Notes: generated by a model not told the origin, from the sequence alone. Numbered from the stretch's first letter, positions 40,106-50,817 are shown. The stretch is 64,000 bases of DNA from Planctomycetota bacterium (GCA_016235155.1 JACRLW010000053.1:62298-126297); one strand, 5' to 3'. Numbers and translations: made by a program.

Positions 40106-41184
40106 CCCGACTGCTCGCTTCCACCGTCCCGTTCCTCGTCGCGTCGCTCGCCGTTGCCTGTCATCTGCGGCAGGAGAATGGCGAGACGACCCGAACCTCC
40201 CTGCTGCCGATCGCCCAGAGCGCACCGGGCACGGAACTGACGTTCGCGTTCTGGAACGTCGAAAACCTCTTCGACTCCGAAGACGACCCGTCGAACGCGG
40301 GCGACGACGAGTACCTCCCCGCGCGCGAATGGACGCCCGAGCGGTACGCGCTCAAGCTCGACCACGTGGCGGGGGAGATCAAGGAAGTGGCGCCGCACGT
40401 GATCGGCTTCGCCGAGGTCGAGAACCAGCGCGTGCTCGACGACCTCGTCGCACAGCCTGCTCTCGCGGGCCAGAGCTTCACCGTCGTCCACCGTGAGTCG
40501 CCCGACCCGCGGGGCATCGACGTCGCGCTCGCCTTCCGCGCGCCCTTCGAACTCGACGGCGGTGACGACGCCGTCGTCCTCCATCCCGTGCGACGCGCGA
40601 GCGGGCCATCACGCAGCGTGCTCGAGGTCCGCCTGCGCGCGGGCGATGCGCGACTCGTGGTGTTCGTCAACCACTGGCCGTCGCGCGGCAGCGATCGCGA
40701 CGGTTCCTTCCGCGCCGTCGCGGGAGCGGTCTGCAAGGCCGCGGCCCTCGCGGCCATCGAACGCGAGAAGGCCGCCGGCCGCGACGCCGACGTGCTGATC
40801 GTCGGCGACTTCAACGACGACCCCTGGGATGCCTCGATCGTCACGGCACTCGGAGCGGTCCGCAGTCGCAACGCCGCGCTGAATCGCCGCGACGGCACGC
40901 CGCTCTGGAACGCGTCCTGGCCGCTGCTCGCAACGCCCGATCTCGGCACCCTCTACTACAACCCCGAGTGGACCTGGAACGTCTTCGACCAATGCATCCT
41001 CTCGCGCGGGATGCTCGACGCGACGGGCTTCACGTACGTCGACGGTTCGCTCCACGTGCACGCGCCGGACAAGTTGCGCGACGACTTGCGTCGCCCGAAG
41101 TGGTTCCGCCGCGGACGCGGCGGCAAGTGGGACGAGGGCTACAGCGATCACTTCATGATCGCGGGGCGCTTGATCACGAAGTGA
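40102..41184 (+). CDS. endonuclease/exonuclease/phosphatase-family lipoprotein
   Basis: Lipobox LAVAC; LTFAFWNVENLFDSEDDP...VIGFAEVENQRVLDDL...LIVGDFNDDPWD...YSDHFMIAGRL; ATGA overlap with upstream. Confidence 0.9.
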   Translation: MTRLLASTVPFLVASLAVACHLRQENGETTRTSLLPIAQSAPGTELTFAFWNVENLFDSEDDPSNAGDDEYLPAREWTPERYALKLDHVAGEIKEVAPHVIGFAEVENQRVLDDLVAQPALAGQSFTVVHRESPDPRGIDVALAFRAPFELDGGDDAVVLHPVRRASGPSRSVLEVRLRAGDARLVVFVNHWPSRGSDRDGSFRAVAGAVCKAAALAAIEREKAAGRDADVLIVGDFNDDPWDASIVTALGAVRSRNAALNRRDGTPLWNASWPLLATPDLGTLYYNPEWTWNVFDQCILSRGMLDATGFTYVDGSLHVHAPDKLRDDLRRPKWFRRGRGGKWDEGYSDHFMIAGRLITK

Positions 41185-42496
41185 CCGAGCGCCGGCGGAT
41201 GACGGCGGCGAAGAAGCCGTCCATTCCGTGCACGTGCGGTCTCAACCGCAGGAAGGTCCCGCTCGGATCGGTGATCGGCGCCGCGGCTTCCTTGCCGAGG
41301 ATCTCCTTGACGCGCACGAGCTCGAGGCCCGGATCGCGTGCGAGCACGCGCTCGACCTGCCGTTCGTTCTCCGCCGCGAACAGCGTGCAGGTCGAGTAGA
41401 TCACGCGCGCGCCGACCTGGAGGTGCGCGAGCGCACGGTCGAGCAGCATCGCCTGCGTCGCCTGCAAGTTCGGAAACGCGACGGTGCGCAACGACCAGCG
41501 CGCATCGGGACGGCGCCGCCACGAGCCGATGCCCGTGCACGGCACGTCGAGCAGGATGCGATCGGCGCTACGGGCGAACGCGGCGACCTCTTCCGGCCAG
41601 CCGTCCTCGGCGACGACGAGCGATCGCACGTTCGACGTCCCCGCGCGCCGCCGCCGCTCGACCAGGCTCGCGATGCGTTGGTCGTGCGGATCGACGGCGA
41701 GCACCTCGCCCTGGTTCTTCAGCGCGGCGGCGAGCGCGAGCGTCTTGCCGCCGGCGCCGGCGCAGGCGTCCAGCACGCGCCCGCGCGGAGGCGGTGCGAC
41801 GACGTGGCACACCAGCTGGCTCGCCTCGTCCTGTTGTTCGAAGCTGCCGTCCTGGAACGCCTTGCTCGAGAACAGCGAGAGCGCGCCCGCGACGACCAGC
41901 CCGTGCGGCGCGTGTGGCGTCGGCCGCGTGGCGACGCCTTCGTCCGCCAGCCGCCGCGCGAGTTCGTCGCGGTCTTTGACCTTCAGCGTGTTCGCCCGCA
42001 GTGTCAGCGGCGGCTCCTCGTTCAGGCTCTTCGCGATCGCCGCGGCTTCGTCCGCGAACTCCTCGCGGAATCGCGCGGCAATCCAGTCATGCATCGACCA
42101 GGTCAGGCCGAAGCGCGTGTCGGGGTCGCGTGCGCGCGCGATGCGCGCATCGACGCTCGTCACGAACTGCCAGTCGATGCGCGGCAGGCGACGGCTCGCC
42201 TCGGGGACATCGATCTCCAAGTCGAGCAACATCGCGCACACGTGGCGCGCAGGCTCGACGAGTGCTTCCGGCATCACGCGCTGCTCGCCGCGCCCGCGCA
42301 ACGCGCCGTCGAGTGCGAAGTCGAGGCGTCGCTCCTGCTGGAGCACGCGGTAGCAGCGGCGTGCGACGAGCCGTCGATCCTCGGCGGACAGTCCGAGCGC
42401 CGGCAACGCGTCGCCGAGGACTTCGCGCAATCGCCGATCCTCGCGCTGGCTCCTCAGCCGCAGCTCGACGGCGAGCTCATCCAGGCGCGCGTCCAA
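41174..42496 (-). CDS. rsmB: RsmB-like rRNA (cytosine-5) methyltransferase
   Basis: VLDACAGAGGKTLALAAALKNQGEVLAVD...DRILLDVPCTGIGSWRRRPDARW...VIYSTCTLFAAENERQVE; TTG start assumed just after upstream stop. Confidence 0.85.
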   Translation of the reverse strand: MDARLDELAVELRLRSQREDRRLREVLGDALPALGLSAEDRRLVARRCYRVLQQERRLDFALDGALRGRGEQRVMPEALVEPARHVCAMLLDLEIDVPEASRRLPRIDWQFVTSVDARIARARDPDTRFGLTWSMHDWIAARFREEFADEAAAIAKSLNEEPPLTLRANTLKVKDRDELARRLADEGVATRPTPHAPHGLVVAGALSLFSSKAFQDGSFEQQDEASQLVCHVVAPPPRGRVLDACAGAGGKTLALAAALKNQGEVLAVDPHDQRIASLVERRRRAGTSNVRSLVVAEDGWPEEVAAFARSADRILLDVPCTGIGSWRRRPDARWSLRTVAFPNLQATQAMLLDRALAHLQVGARVIYSTCTLFAAENERQVERVLARDPGLELVRVKEILGKEAAAPITDPSGTFLRLRPHVHGMDGFFAAVIRRRSVTS

Positions 42497-42497
42497 G

Positions 42498-45065
42498 TCA
42501 GCGCAGGCGGCGGAAGCCGGAAGCCCGCACGCGGCTGATCTGCTGCATCGGCTCGAGCGCGAAGTCGAGTCCTTGCAGATTCGTCGCGTCCGACGCGACG
42601 TCGACCAGCGCGGGCGAGTCGGAGTTGGGCCAGATCCCGAACAACTCGCCGTCATCGCCGATGAGGCCGTCGTTGTCGCGGTCGGTGCCGGCGACGAGCA
42701 GGTAGCTCCCGACGGCGATCAGCGACTGCGACGACGACTGCATGGTGAACGCGAAGCTCTGTGCCGCCGCGGTCTGGGTCTGGAAGACCGTGTCGAGCGT
42801 GTCGAAGTCGACGAGCAGCACGTAGACCGTGTCGGTGTTCGACGCCGTGCCGACCGACATCGACACCGTCACGCGCTTGCCCGTCGCGTTGGTCGACGCG
42901 ACGTCGAGGAAGGCGTGGTACTCGCCCGCGGGCAACGAGCCGCGCGTCGCGACGAGGTCGACGCGATCGTGGGTGATCGGACCGCCGCCCGCCGCCGCGA
43001 CGAAGGTCGCCGCGAGCCAACCGGTCGGCTCACCGGCCGCGTAGCCGATCGCGCTCGTGCCGACCGAGACCGCGAGCGTGCCCGTGCCGTCGTTGAACAA
43101 GCCGACCTGCGTGGCACTCGTCGTCGCGCCGAGGTTCACGCCGCTGGGGCTCGCGCGGAGCAGGGGTCCGATCGGAAACGAGTTCGCGGCATCGCGGAGC
43201 GCCGCGACCGGATCGATGAGACCGAAGCCGAAGGTGTTGTCGCGGCCGGCCGCGCCGAGGTCCTTCGCGTTGGTCGTGATCAGGGCTTCGAGCTGCGCCG
43301 GCGTGAACGTGCCGTCGATCGCGAGCAACAACGACGCGAGCCCCGCGACGTGCGGGCACGCCATCGACGTGCCGTTCTCGAACACGAAGATCGGGTTGCG
43401 GTTCACGTCGACGGAGCACGACAGCACGCCGTCGGGGTAGTTGTCCCCGTTCTGGTCGACGCTCATGTCGCCGCCCGGCGCGACGACGTCCACCGTCGGC
43501 CCGGTGTTGGAGTACGGCGCGAGCTGTTCGTCGAAGCGCACGGCGCCGACCGAGAGGTTGCTGGGATACGAAGCGGGGTACCCGGGCGTGCTGGTCGCGT
43601 CGTTGCCCGCCGCGCAGACGACGAACAAGCCGGCGTTGCGCGCATCGGCGTAGACCTGCTGCTCCACCGAACTGCTCGACGGCCCGCCGAGGCTCATGTT
43701 CAAGACGTCGGCGCGGCCGCGCGGTACCGCGGGTGCTTGCGGTGTCGTGCCCGATGCGTTGGGCAGACCCGCCGCGTACTTCACCGCCTCCATGATGTCG
43801 GCGGAGGTCCCGCCGCCTTGCCCCAGCGCGCGCAGCGCCATCAGCTTGCAGTTCCAATCCATGCCGGCGACGCCGCTGCCGTTGTTGCTGCGCGCGCCGA
43901 TGGTCCCCGCGACGTGCGTGCCGTGCCAACTGCTGTTCGGCGGTTGCGCGAGATCGCCGGCATCTTCGGGATCGTTGTCGATGCCGTTGCCGTCGCGCGC
44001 GCGCGTCGCCGAGCTGATGAAGTCGAAACCCTGCACGAGCCGTCCCGAGAACTCGGGATGCGAACTGACGATGCCGGTGTCGATGATCGCGACGACGACG
44101 GACGAACTGCCGGTCGTCTCGTTCCAGGCCTGATCCATGCGGAGCTGCGCGTAGTGCCACTGCAGGCGGTAGTGCGGATCGTTCGGCTCGAGCGATGCGG
44201 CGGCGAAGCGCAGCCAGTTCGGACTCGCGGCGCGCACGCCGGGCCGAGCCTCGGCACGCAGCGCGGCGAGGCAGGTCTCCATCTCGAGGCTCCACTCGAG
44301 CGGTGCACCGCTCGTCACGCTCTGCAGCGCCGCGGATCCGACGACGCGGTGCACGCTGATCTCGCTCGCTCCGCACGGTGAGACCGGCTCGGACTCGAGA
44401 CCCGCGGCCGCGAACTCGACGGGATCGATGGCCACGGCCGCGATGCGGCGCATCACGACGACCTCACCGCTTGCCATCGGGTGTTGGGCTCCGAGCCATG
44501 CGGCTTGCGCGGCATCGCGCCGTTCGCGCGTGTTCGCGGGCACCGGCACTTCGATCGCGGCGCCGTCGATCGCGCCGGCATCCGTGGCGAGAGCGTCGAT
44601 CGACCATCGCGCCGCCGTCGGGCCGCCCGCGACGCAGAGATCGAGTTCCATCGCCTCACCGACCGCGAGCACGCAGGTCGCCCCCGGAGCGAGCCGCGCC
44701 GCGAGACGTCCGGTCGCGGTCTCGAGCAGGAACAGCGCCGAGCCGTCCCCCGCGTCGAACGCGATACGCAACCAACTTGGCGCGAGCGTGACGCGTCGTA
44801 CGTCGCGCGGATCGTCGCCGCCGACCACGCCCTCGAGGTGACGCAGTGCGACCAGGGCACCGGCGTCTACGGCATGGGCGCGATCGTCGTCGCCGCGCTC
44901 GTCCAGGACCTGCCACCCGCCGCTGCCGCTCTGCGGGATCGTGAGCGTGCCCGACAGCCGCGGGCCCGACGGTCCGCCGCCGCCGCCGCCACCTCCGCAG
45001 CCGGCGAGGACGACGCAGGACAACGTCGCGGCGAGGAACGAAGCGAAGGGCAGTGTGGGGCGCAT
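42498..45065 (-). CDS. subtilisin-like S8 peptidase lipoprotein
   Basis: LAGCGGGGGGGG lipobox; catalytic triad motifs VVAIIDTGIVSSHPEF, HGTHVAGTIGA, NGTSMACPHVAGLASLLL. Confidence 0.95.
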   Translation of the reverse strand: MRPTLPFASFLAATLSCVVLAGCGGGGGGGGPSGPRLSGTLTIPQSGSGGWQVLDERGDDDRAHAVDAGALVALRHLEGVVGGDDPRDVRRVTLAPSWLRIAFDAGDGSALFLLETATGRLAARLAPGATCVLAVGEAMELDLCVAGGPTAARWSIDALATDAGAIDGAAIEVPVPANTRERRDAAQAAWLGAQHPMASGEVVVMRRIAAVAIDPVEFAAAGLESEPVSPCGASEISVHRVVGSAALQSVTSGAPLEWSLEMETCLAALRAEARPGVRAASPNWLRFAAASLEPNDPHYRLQWHYAQLRMDQAWNETTGSSSVVVAIIDTGIVSSHPEFSGRLVQGFDFISSATRARDGNGIDNDPEDAGDLAQPPNSSWHGTHVAGTIGARSNNGSGVAGMDWNCKLMALRALGQGGGTSADIMEAVKYAAGLPNASGTTPQAPAVPRGRADVLNMSLGGPSSSSVEQQVYADARNAGLFVVCAAGNDATSTPGYPASYPSNLSVGAVRFDEQLAPYSNTGPTVDVVAPGGDMSVDQNGDNYPDGVLSCSVDVNRNPIFVFENGTSMACPHVAGLASLLLAIDGTFTPAQLEALITTNAKDLGAAGRDNTFGFGLIDPVAALRDAANSFPIGPLLRASPSGVNLGATTSATQVGLFNDGTGTLAVSVGTSAIGYAAGEPTGWLAATFVAAAGGGPITHDRVDLVATRGSLPAGEYHAFLDVASTNATGKRVTVSMSVGTASNTDTVYVLLVDFDTLDTVFQTQTAAAQSFAFTMQSSSQSLIAVGSYLLVAGTDRDNDGLIGDDGELFGIWPNSDSPALVDVASDATNLQGLDFALEPMQQISRVRASGFRRLR

Positions 45066-45168
45066 GGTCGAGTTCCCGTCGGGAGCGACGCGGCATTCAA
45101 GCGCGCGCGTCCCGAGTCGTCGACCGCCGCCTTGCCGCGGCACCTTCGCTCGCGCACGCTTCGCGGGC

Positions 45169-45573
45169 ATGAAGCGTCCGATCAACCCCGGCGAACTCTG
45201 CAAGCCGAGCGGCTTCCAGCACGGCTGGCTCGTCGAGAGCGGCGGCGGCGCGCGCACGCTCTATCTCGCCGGTCAATGCGACTACGACCAGGCGGGCGCC
45301 GTGCGTCGTCGCGGCGACCTCGCCGGCCAGGTCCGCGGCGCGATGGAGAACATCGGCTTCGTCCTGCGCGACGCCGGCATGGCCTTCGACGACGTCGTGC
45401 AGCTCAATCTCTACGTGCGCAGTCGCGACGACTACGTCACCGCGCGCCGCGAGATCGGCGCCGCCTGGAAGCAGATCTGCGGTCGCCACTACCCGGCGAT
45501 GGCGCTGTTCATGGTGATGTCGCTGCTCGATCCCGACGCGTTGGTCGAGATCCAGGGCATCGCGGCCCAGTGA
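45169..45573 (+). CDS. RidA family protein
   Basis: TLYLAGQCDYDQAGAVRRRGDLAGQVRGAMENIGFVLRDAGMAFDDVVQLNLYVRSRDDY...MALFMVMSLLDPDALVEIQGIA. Confidence 0.9.
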   Translation: MKRPINPGELCKPSGFQHGWLVESGGGARTLYLAGQCDYDQAGAVRRRGDLAGQVRGAMENIGFVLRDAGMAFDDVVQLNLYVRSRDDYVTARREIGAAWKQICGRHYPAMALFMVMSLLDPDALVEIQGIAAQ

Positions 45574-45577
45574 ACCG

Positions 45578-47263
45578 TCACGGCCGCAGGCCGATCGCCG
45601 TCGCGCTGAGGACGCCGCGTGAGCGATCCGAGGGATCGACGATCAGCGCCTGGACCAGCCACTGCTCCGGCACGTTCGCCGTCGCCGCAGGATCCAGATC
45701 GTGTCGGATCTCGAAGCGGCCGTCCGCGCGGACCGTCGCTTCGAGTCGCGGCAGGTCGAGCAGGTCCAGGCGCAGCGGCATCCATGCGCGATCGGCGAGC
45801 TGCAGCGGTCGATCGTGCGCCAGCTCGAAGTGACCGTAGCGGGTCGGCAGCGGCGCCGACGTGCGCACGGCGCCGAGCCATGCGAACACGCGCCACCCCG
45901 GGACGCCTCGACCCTCGACCACAAGGCACGCGCCACCGGCCCGGGGCTCGAGATGCGTGACGAGTTCGGGTCCCGCGATGGTCACCCGTCCCGCGACAAG
46001 GCGGCCGAAGTCGCCGAGGACCACCAACTCGTGTTCGCCCGGCGCCGTGCACGCCGGGATCGCGATCGTCGCGCGGTCGTGTGATCGGGCCGCGACGTCG
46101 ACCTCGACGGAATCCAACCGGGCGCGGTCGATCCGTTCGAGTCCCCGACCCACCAGCGCGACTTCGCCCCCGGCGAGCGACGGGATGCGCATCGGGAACA
46201 CCGAGGCGACGACCGGGACCTCGTCCTCACCGTCTGCGGCGCCGCGCCCACCGATCCGTTCGCGCGCGATCGCGAGCACCCGGGCCGCGATGAGCGAATG
46301 GCCGTGCGGCGTCGGGTGGACGCCGTCCGCGAAGCAGTGCGTGCGATCCCCGGGCGGCACGGGCTCGACGCGCGCGAGGGCATCGTCCTCCTCGTCGAAC
46401 GTCGCCCGCGCATCGATCACGCGGGCGCCGGCGCTCGCGGCGAGTTGGACCAGGGCGTCGCGGTACTCGTCGCCGATCGGGTACTTCGCGCGCATCCCTC
46501 GCTCGATCGGCGGGATGACCACGCAGATCGCCCCGCCGAGTCGCGTCACCGCGTCGAACATGGCGAGCAGGTTCTCGCGGAACTCGAACGGCGACACGCG
46601 TCGTCCGTCGGGCGCCTCGCCGCGTTCGAACGCCGCGACGTAGCTCGCGCGATCCGCGCGCGCATGTCCTTCGATCAGCCGACCGAGTCGCGAGCCGCCG
46701 TGATCTCGGCGCTGAGTCCGTTCGCGGTCGGAGGTTCCGATCGCGGGGACGTAGTCGTTCCAGGCGCCGACGTAGAACACGGTCAGGTCCGGCGCGAAGC
46801 GCGTCGCCTCGCGCTCGAGCAGTCGCCGGTCCTGCCACGTCGACCAACCCGGCAGCGCGGCGACGATCGCCGCGACGCGACGCCGCGGCGTTTCGTCCTG
46901 GAGCGAGCGTTCGAGCACGCGCGGCCACGACTCCTCCTCGCGCACGCCGATCCCGAACGTCGAGGAGTCGCCGACACACAGCACGCGGAAGTCGCCGGCA
47001 GACTTCGCGCCGCGAGGGAGCGCACCGCGGAGACCGAGCTCGTTCACGCGCAGACCGGTTGCGCCGGCGCGGAGCCGCCAGAACAGCTCGTCGTCCGTCT
47101 CGAAGACGTCGGCCAACCCGAGTTCCGGCCCGAGGAACTCGAGTTCCGCCGCATCGGCCGGGATTCCCAGTCCGAGCAGCACGATCTCCGCCGCGCCGAG
47201 CGCAGCGACGAACCCGCCCAGTGCGAGCACCGCGCGTTTCACGGATCGGGAGAGCGACGACAT
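45578..47263 (-). CDS. SGNH/GDSL hydrolase family protein with C-terminal beta-rich extension
   Basis: RVLCVGDSSTFGIGVREEESWPRVLERSL...LTVFYVGAWNDY...HCFADGVHPTPHGHSLIAARVL. Confidence 0.85.
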   Translation of the reverse strand: MSSLSRSVKRAVLALGGFVAALGAAEIVLLGLGIPADAAELEFLGPELGLADVFETDDELFWRLRAGATGLRVNELGLRGALPRGAKSAGDFRVLCVGDSSTFGIGVREEESWPRVLERSLQDETPRRRVAAIVAALPGWSTWQDRRLLEREATRFAPDLTVFYVGAWNDYVPAIGTSDRERTQRRDHGGSRLGRLIEGHARADRASYVAAFERGEAPDGRRVSPFEFRENLLAMFDAVTRLGGAICVVIPPIERGMRAKYPIGDEYRDALVQLAASAGARVIDARATFDEEDDALARVEPVPPGDRTHCFADGVHPTPHGHSLIAARVLAIARERIGGRGAADGEDEVPVVASVFPMRIPSLAGGEVALVGRGLERIDRARLDSVEVDVAARSHDRATIAIPACTAPGEHELVVLGDFGRLVAGRVTIAGPELVTHLEPRAGGACLVVEGRGVPGWRVFAWLGAVRTSAPLPTRYGHFELAHDRPLQLADRAWMPLRLDLLDLPRLEATVRADGRFEIRHDLDPAATANVPEQWLVQALIVDPSDRSRGVLSATAIGLRP

Positions 47264-47300
47264 CGCCGGATGGCTGGCTCCCTGCCGCGCTACGGCGAGC

Positions 47301-47330
47301 TTCCTAACGCTTCTTGTGTGAGTGCGTCAA
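47301..47330 (-). promoter_or_regulatory. sigma70-like promoter upstream of SGNH hydrolase gene
   Basis: On - strand: TTGACG-N18-TAGGAA, just upstream of the 47263 start. Confidence 0.5.
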
Positions 47331-47388
47331 TCGCGTGCGTCGGACGTGTACCCGAACCCCCGATGCCATGCCGAGGCAGGACTGGGGT

Positions 47389-48819
47389 TCACCGCCGCGG
47401 CACGAGGTCGATCGCCCCGTCGAGCGCGGGCGCGAACGGCTCGAACTCCAGCGTGCGCAGCCAGCGCGTCTCGTCCGGCTTGCTCAGGTCGCCGAGCGGC
47501 AGATCGCCGATCCGGACCGTGACGCGCACCGACTCGCTCGCACGGATCGCGGCGAACGCATCGCCGTCGATCGTCCAGGGTGCGCCCGTGCGCGCGTCGA
47601 CTGCGCCGCCGTGGACGATCGCGCGCGCGACTTCGCGCCAGTCGCCGGACTCGCCGCGGACGTCGACGCGGTACTCCGCCATCTCCCAGTTCGCGTCGCG
47701 CGGTTCCTCCATCCAGACCGAGAGCTGCCATTGCGCGCCGTCGCCCGCTCCGCGCGGCCGCAGCTTCGTGCGGAAGCGGCCCTGCTCGATGCGCGAGCGC
47801 GTCTCGAACGGACTGAGCGCCGGGTTGCGGATCCGCGCGCCCGCGATCACGAGGCCCTGAGCCGCATAGAGCGCGTGGTAGTCCCAGCCGACGACGAAGT
47901 AGCCGCGATCGCCCCACTCCGCGCCCCACGAGTTCTTCGCGAGGAAGCCGCGCTCGTCGTAGCCGCAGAGGATCACCGCGTGACCGCCGTACTCGTCGTC
48001 GGCCCCGAGCTTGCTCGTCACGAGCTCACCGCTCCGCACCGCGTCGACGAACGACTCGCCGCGTTGCGCGCAGTCGACCAACGCGTCGGCGTAGCTCTTC
48101 GCCTCCTCGCCGGCGCGCGCGAAGCGGAACATCATCCCGGGGTGGACGATCACCCGTTTGCCGTCGCCCGCGTGGTTGCCGTGTTCTCCGATCTTCGACC
48201 AGGTCGGTCCGTAGACCGCGTAGCCGACGGGGATCGCGACGTTGCCCGCGGCGAGCAGCGCCTTCAGGTGTTCGGCGTCGCGCACCGTCGCCGCGTCGAG
48301 CACCGTGCAGTCGCTCGCCGCGAAGCCGTACTTGCCGAAGCCGTCGCGCAGCGTCTCGAGGTCAGCCGGCGCCACGTGCGCGAGCTCGAGGTAGCGCTTC
48401 AGTTCGTCGGGCACCGAGTCGCCTGCGCGCTTCGGGTCGGGGTCGTAGGGGAGGAACGACTCGCAGCAGGTCCCGATCAGCTCGAAGAGCGGCGCGTAGA
48501 CGTCGAAGAGATCGCCCTCCCCGATCTTCGCCTCGACGCCGAGCGTCCTCGACCACTGCACCACCTCCTTCTGGTGCAGCTTCACCGTCGCGTAGAGCAG
48601 TTGCTCGCTGAGGTCCCCCGGGATGCCGGGGAAGGTCTCGAGCGCCCCGCAGATCGCGAACGCCGCGCAGGTCCCGCGATGCCCCTGGTTCTTCACCGGC
48701 GACTGCGCGTCTCGCCAGTCGATGGCAGGAGGTTCGCTCCGAGCAGCGGCCTCTTGACCGGACGCGGGACCGAGGAGCGTGAGAGCGGTGGTGAACGATG
48801 CAAGTGCGACGCGGGTCAT
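47389..48819 (-). CDS. C1 (papain-like) cysteine peptidase
   Basis: Signal peptide; IDWRDAQSPVKNQGHRGTCAAFAICGALE; GGHAVILCGYDERGFLAKNSWGAEWGDRGYF. Confidence 0.95.
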   Translation of the reverse strand: MTRVALASFTTALTLLGPASGQEAAARSEPPAIDWRDAQSPVKNQGHRGTCAAFAICGALETFPGIPGDLSEQLLYATVKLHQKEVVQWSRTLGVEAKIGEGDLFDVYAPLFELIGTCCESFLPYDPDPKRAGDSVPDELKRYLELAHVAPADLETLRDGFGKYGFAASDCTVLDAATVRDAEHLKALLAAGNVAIPVGYAVYGPTWSKIGEHGNHAGDGKRVIVHPGMMFRFARAGEEAKSYADALVDCAQRGESFVDAVRSGELVTSKLGADDEYGGHAVILCGYDERGFLAKNSWGAEWGDRGYFVVGWDYHALYAAQGLVIAGARIRNPALSPFETRSRIEQGRFRTKLRPRGAGDGAQWQLSVWMEEPRDANWEMAEYRVDVRGESGDWREVARAIVHGGAVDARTGAPWTIDGDAFAAIRASESVRVTVRIGDLPLGDLSKPDETRWLRTLEFEPFAPALDGAIDLVPRR

Positions 48820-48939
48820 GGAGTCATGATCACCGTGCCTGACTGCGCAATCGATGGGTAGACTCCCGCGCCCGGCCGCGTCCGCTCCCCGACGCGCGCC
48901 GAGCACCTTGGCGCGCCGACCGCGAACCCGCAGCTCCGC

Positions 48940-49947
48940 ATGTCCGATCCGAAGCCAAGCACAGGCTCGTCCCGTTTCCAGGAGACCGCCCACTTCCTCG
49001 AAGCCGTGCGCGAGCGCGTCGCGCGCGTGGTGGTGGGGCAGGACGTCGTCGTCGAGCGCATCCTGATCGCGCTGCTGACCTCGGGGCACTTGCTGCTGCA
49101 AGGGGTGCCCGGTCTGGCGAAGACGCTGCTTGTCGCGGCGATCAGCAAGACGATCCACCTCGCGTTCGCGCGCGTGCAGTTCACGATCGACCTGTTGCCG
49201 TCAGACATCCTCGGCTCGGAGATCCTCGACCAGCGGACCAGCGAGTTCCGGACGCACAAGGGTCCGGTCTTCACCAATCTCCTGCTCGCCGACGAGATCA
49301 ACCGCGCCGCGCCCAAGGTGCAAAGTGCCCTGCTCGAAGCGATGCAGGAGCGCAAGGTCACGATCGGCAACACGACCTACAAGCTGCCGGCGCCGTTTCT
49401 CGTCATCGCGACGCAGAACCCGGTCGAGCAGTCGGGCACCTTCGAACTGCCCGAGGCGCAGCTCGACCGCTTCATGCTGCTCCACCGGCTCGAGTATCTG
49501 AAGCCGGAGGAGGAGAAGGAGGTGCTGCGGCGCAACGCGGCGCTCGGCATCAAGCGCGACGGCGGCGGCGCGGTGGCGCGCACCGAGTTCGACGTCATCG
49601 ACGACGAGCCGGTCGGCAACATCGAGGACCTCGCCCAGGCGATGGAACGCGTGCAGGACGTCTTCGTGAGCGAGACCTTCCTCGATCACGTCGTCGAGAT
49701 CGTGAACCGCACGCGGCGGCATCCCGCGCTCGATCTCGGCTGCAGCCCGCGCGCGGGGATCGCCTTGCTCAAGGCGTCGCGTGCGCGGGCATTGATCCAC
49801 GGCCGCAACCACGTCGTGCCCGAGGACCTCTACGCGTTGGCCGAAGACGTCATGCTGCACCGCATGCGGCCCACCTACGAAGCGCTCGCCGAAGGCCAGA
49901 CGACGGCGGGCGTGCTCGAAGAGATCCTCGGCGAGGTGCACGCGTAG
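48940..49947 (+). CDS. MoxR-family AAA+ ATPase
   Basis: VVVGQDVVVERILIALLTSGHLLLQGVPGLAKT...ADEINRAAPKVQSALLEAMQERKVTIG...IATQNPVEQSGTFELPEAQLDRFML. Confidence 0.97.
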   Translation: MSDPKPSTGSSRFQETAHFLEAVRERVARVVVGQDVVVERILIALLTSGHLLLQGVPGLAKTLLVAAISKTIHLAFARVQFTIDLLPSDILGSEILDQRTSEFRTHKGPVFTNLLLADEINRAAPKVQSALLEAMQERKVTIGNTTYKLPAPFLVIATQNPVEQSGTFELPEAQLDRFMLLHRLEYLKPEEEKEVLRRNAALGIKRDGGGAVARTEFDVIDDEPVGNIEDLAQAMERVQDVFVSETFLDHVVEIVNRTRRHPALDLGCSPRAGIALLKASRARALIHGRNHVVPEDLYALAEDVMLHRMRPTYEALAEGQTTAGVLEEILGEVHA

Positions 49948-49956
49948 GCGCGCGCC

Positions 49957-50817
49957 ATGGAGGGACGGCTCGACGCTCTCGAACCGCTCGACGCCCGGCA
50001 GTTCGTCATCGCCGTGCGCCGTCTCGCCGATTCGTTGAACTACGGCACCGACCACTCGCGCTTCCTCGGCAGCGGGATCGAGTACGTCCAGTCGCGCGGC
50101 TACCAGTACGGCGATCCGGTGCGCTCGATCGATTGGCGCATCACCGCGCGCACCGGTCGCGTGCACGTGAAGGAGTACGACACACCCAAGACGATCCCGT
50201 GCTGGCTGCTGATCGACACGTCGGCGTCGATGACGATCGGATCGGCACCGCGCACCAAGTACGCGATCGCGCTGCAACTCGCCGGCGGGATCGCGCTCGC
50301 CTGCCTCGACCGCGTCAGTCCGGTCGGCGTGCTCGCGGTCGGCGGCCGCGAGTTCCGCGTCGACCCGACCTTGTCCAAGCCGCGCATCTTCCAGTGGCTG
50401 CTGCAACTGCGGCACTTCCGCTACGACGAGCCGACGACGCTCGGCCGTCGCATCCAGGAGCTCGTGCCGACGCTCAGGAACCGTGCACTCGTGATCGTGC
50501 TGAGCGATCTGCACGACGCCGACGCACTGCCGCGCATCGAACTGCTCGCGCAAGTCCACGACTGCGTGGTGCTCCAACTGCGCGACCCGGCGGAGGACGG
50601 CTTGCGCGGCGCGGGGCTCGTGCGCGCGCGTGAGCCCGAGACCGGCCGCCGCTTCGCGACGACCGGCCGCAAGAGCTGGACGGATCAGGCGACGGTGACC
50701 GCGCGCCTGCGCCGTGCCGGCGTCGATCACCTCGTCGTCCCGGTCGAGAAGCCCTTCCTGCACCGCGTGCGCGACTTCCTCGAATCACGCGGCGTGCTGT
50801 CGCGGGGGGCTCGATGA
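49957..50817 (+). CDS. DUF58 domain protein
   Basis: SRFLGSGIEYVQSRGYQYGDPVRSIDWRITARTGRVHVKEYDTPKTIPCWLLIDTSASM. Confidence 0.95.
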   Translation: MEGRLDALEPLDARQFVIAVRRLADSLNYGTDHSRFLGSGIEYVQSRGYQYGDPVRSIDWRITARTGRVHVKEYDTPKTIPCWLLIDTSASMTIGSAPRTKYAIALQLAGGIALACLDRVSPVGVLAVGGREFRVDPTLSKPRIFQWLLQLRHFRYDEPTTLGRRIQELVPTLRNRALVIVLSDLHDADALPRIELLAQVHDCVVLQLRDPAEDGLRGAGLVRAREPETGRRFATTGRKSWTDQATVTARLRRAGVDHLVVPVEKPFLHRVRDFLESRGVLSRGAR

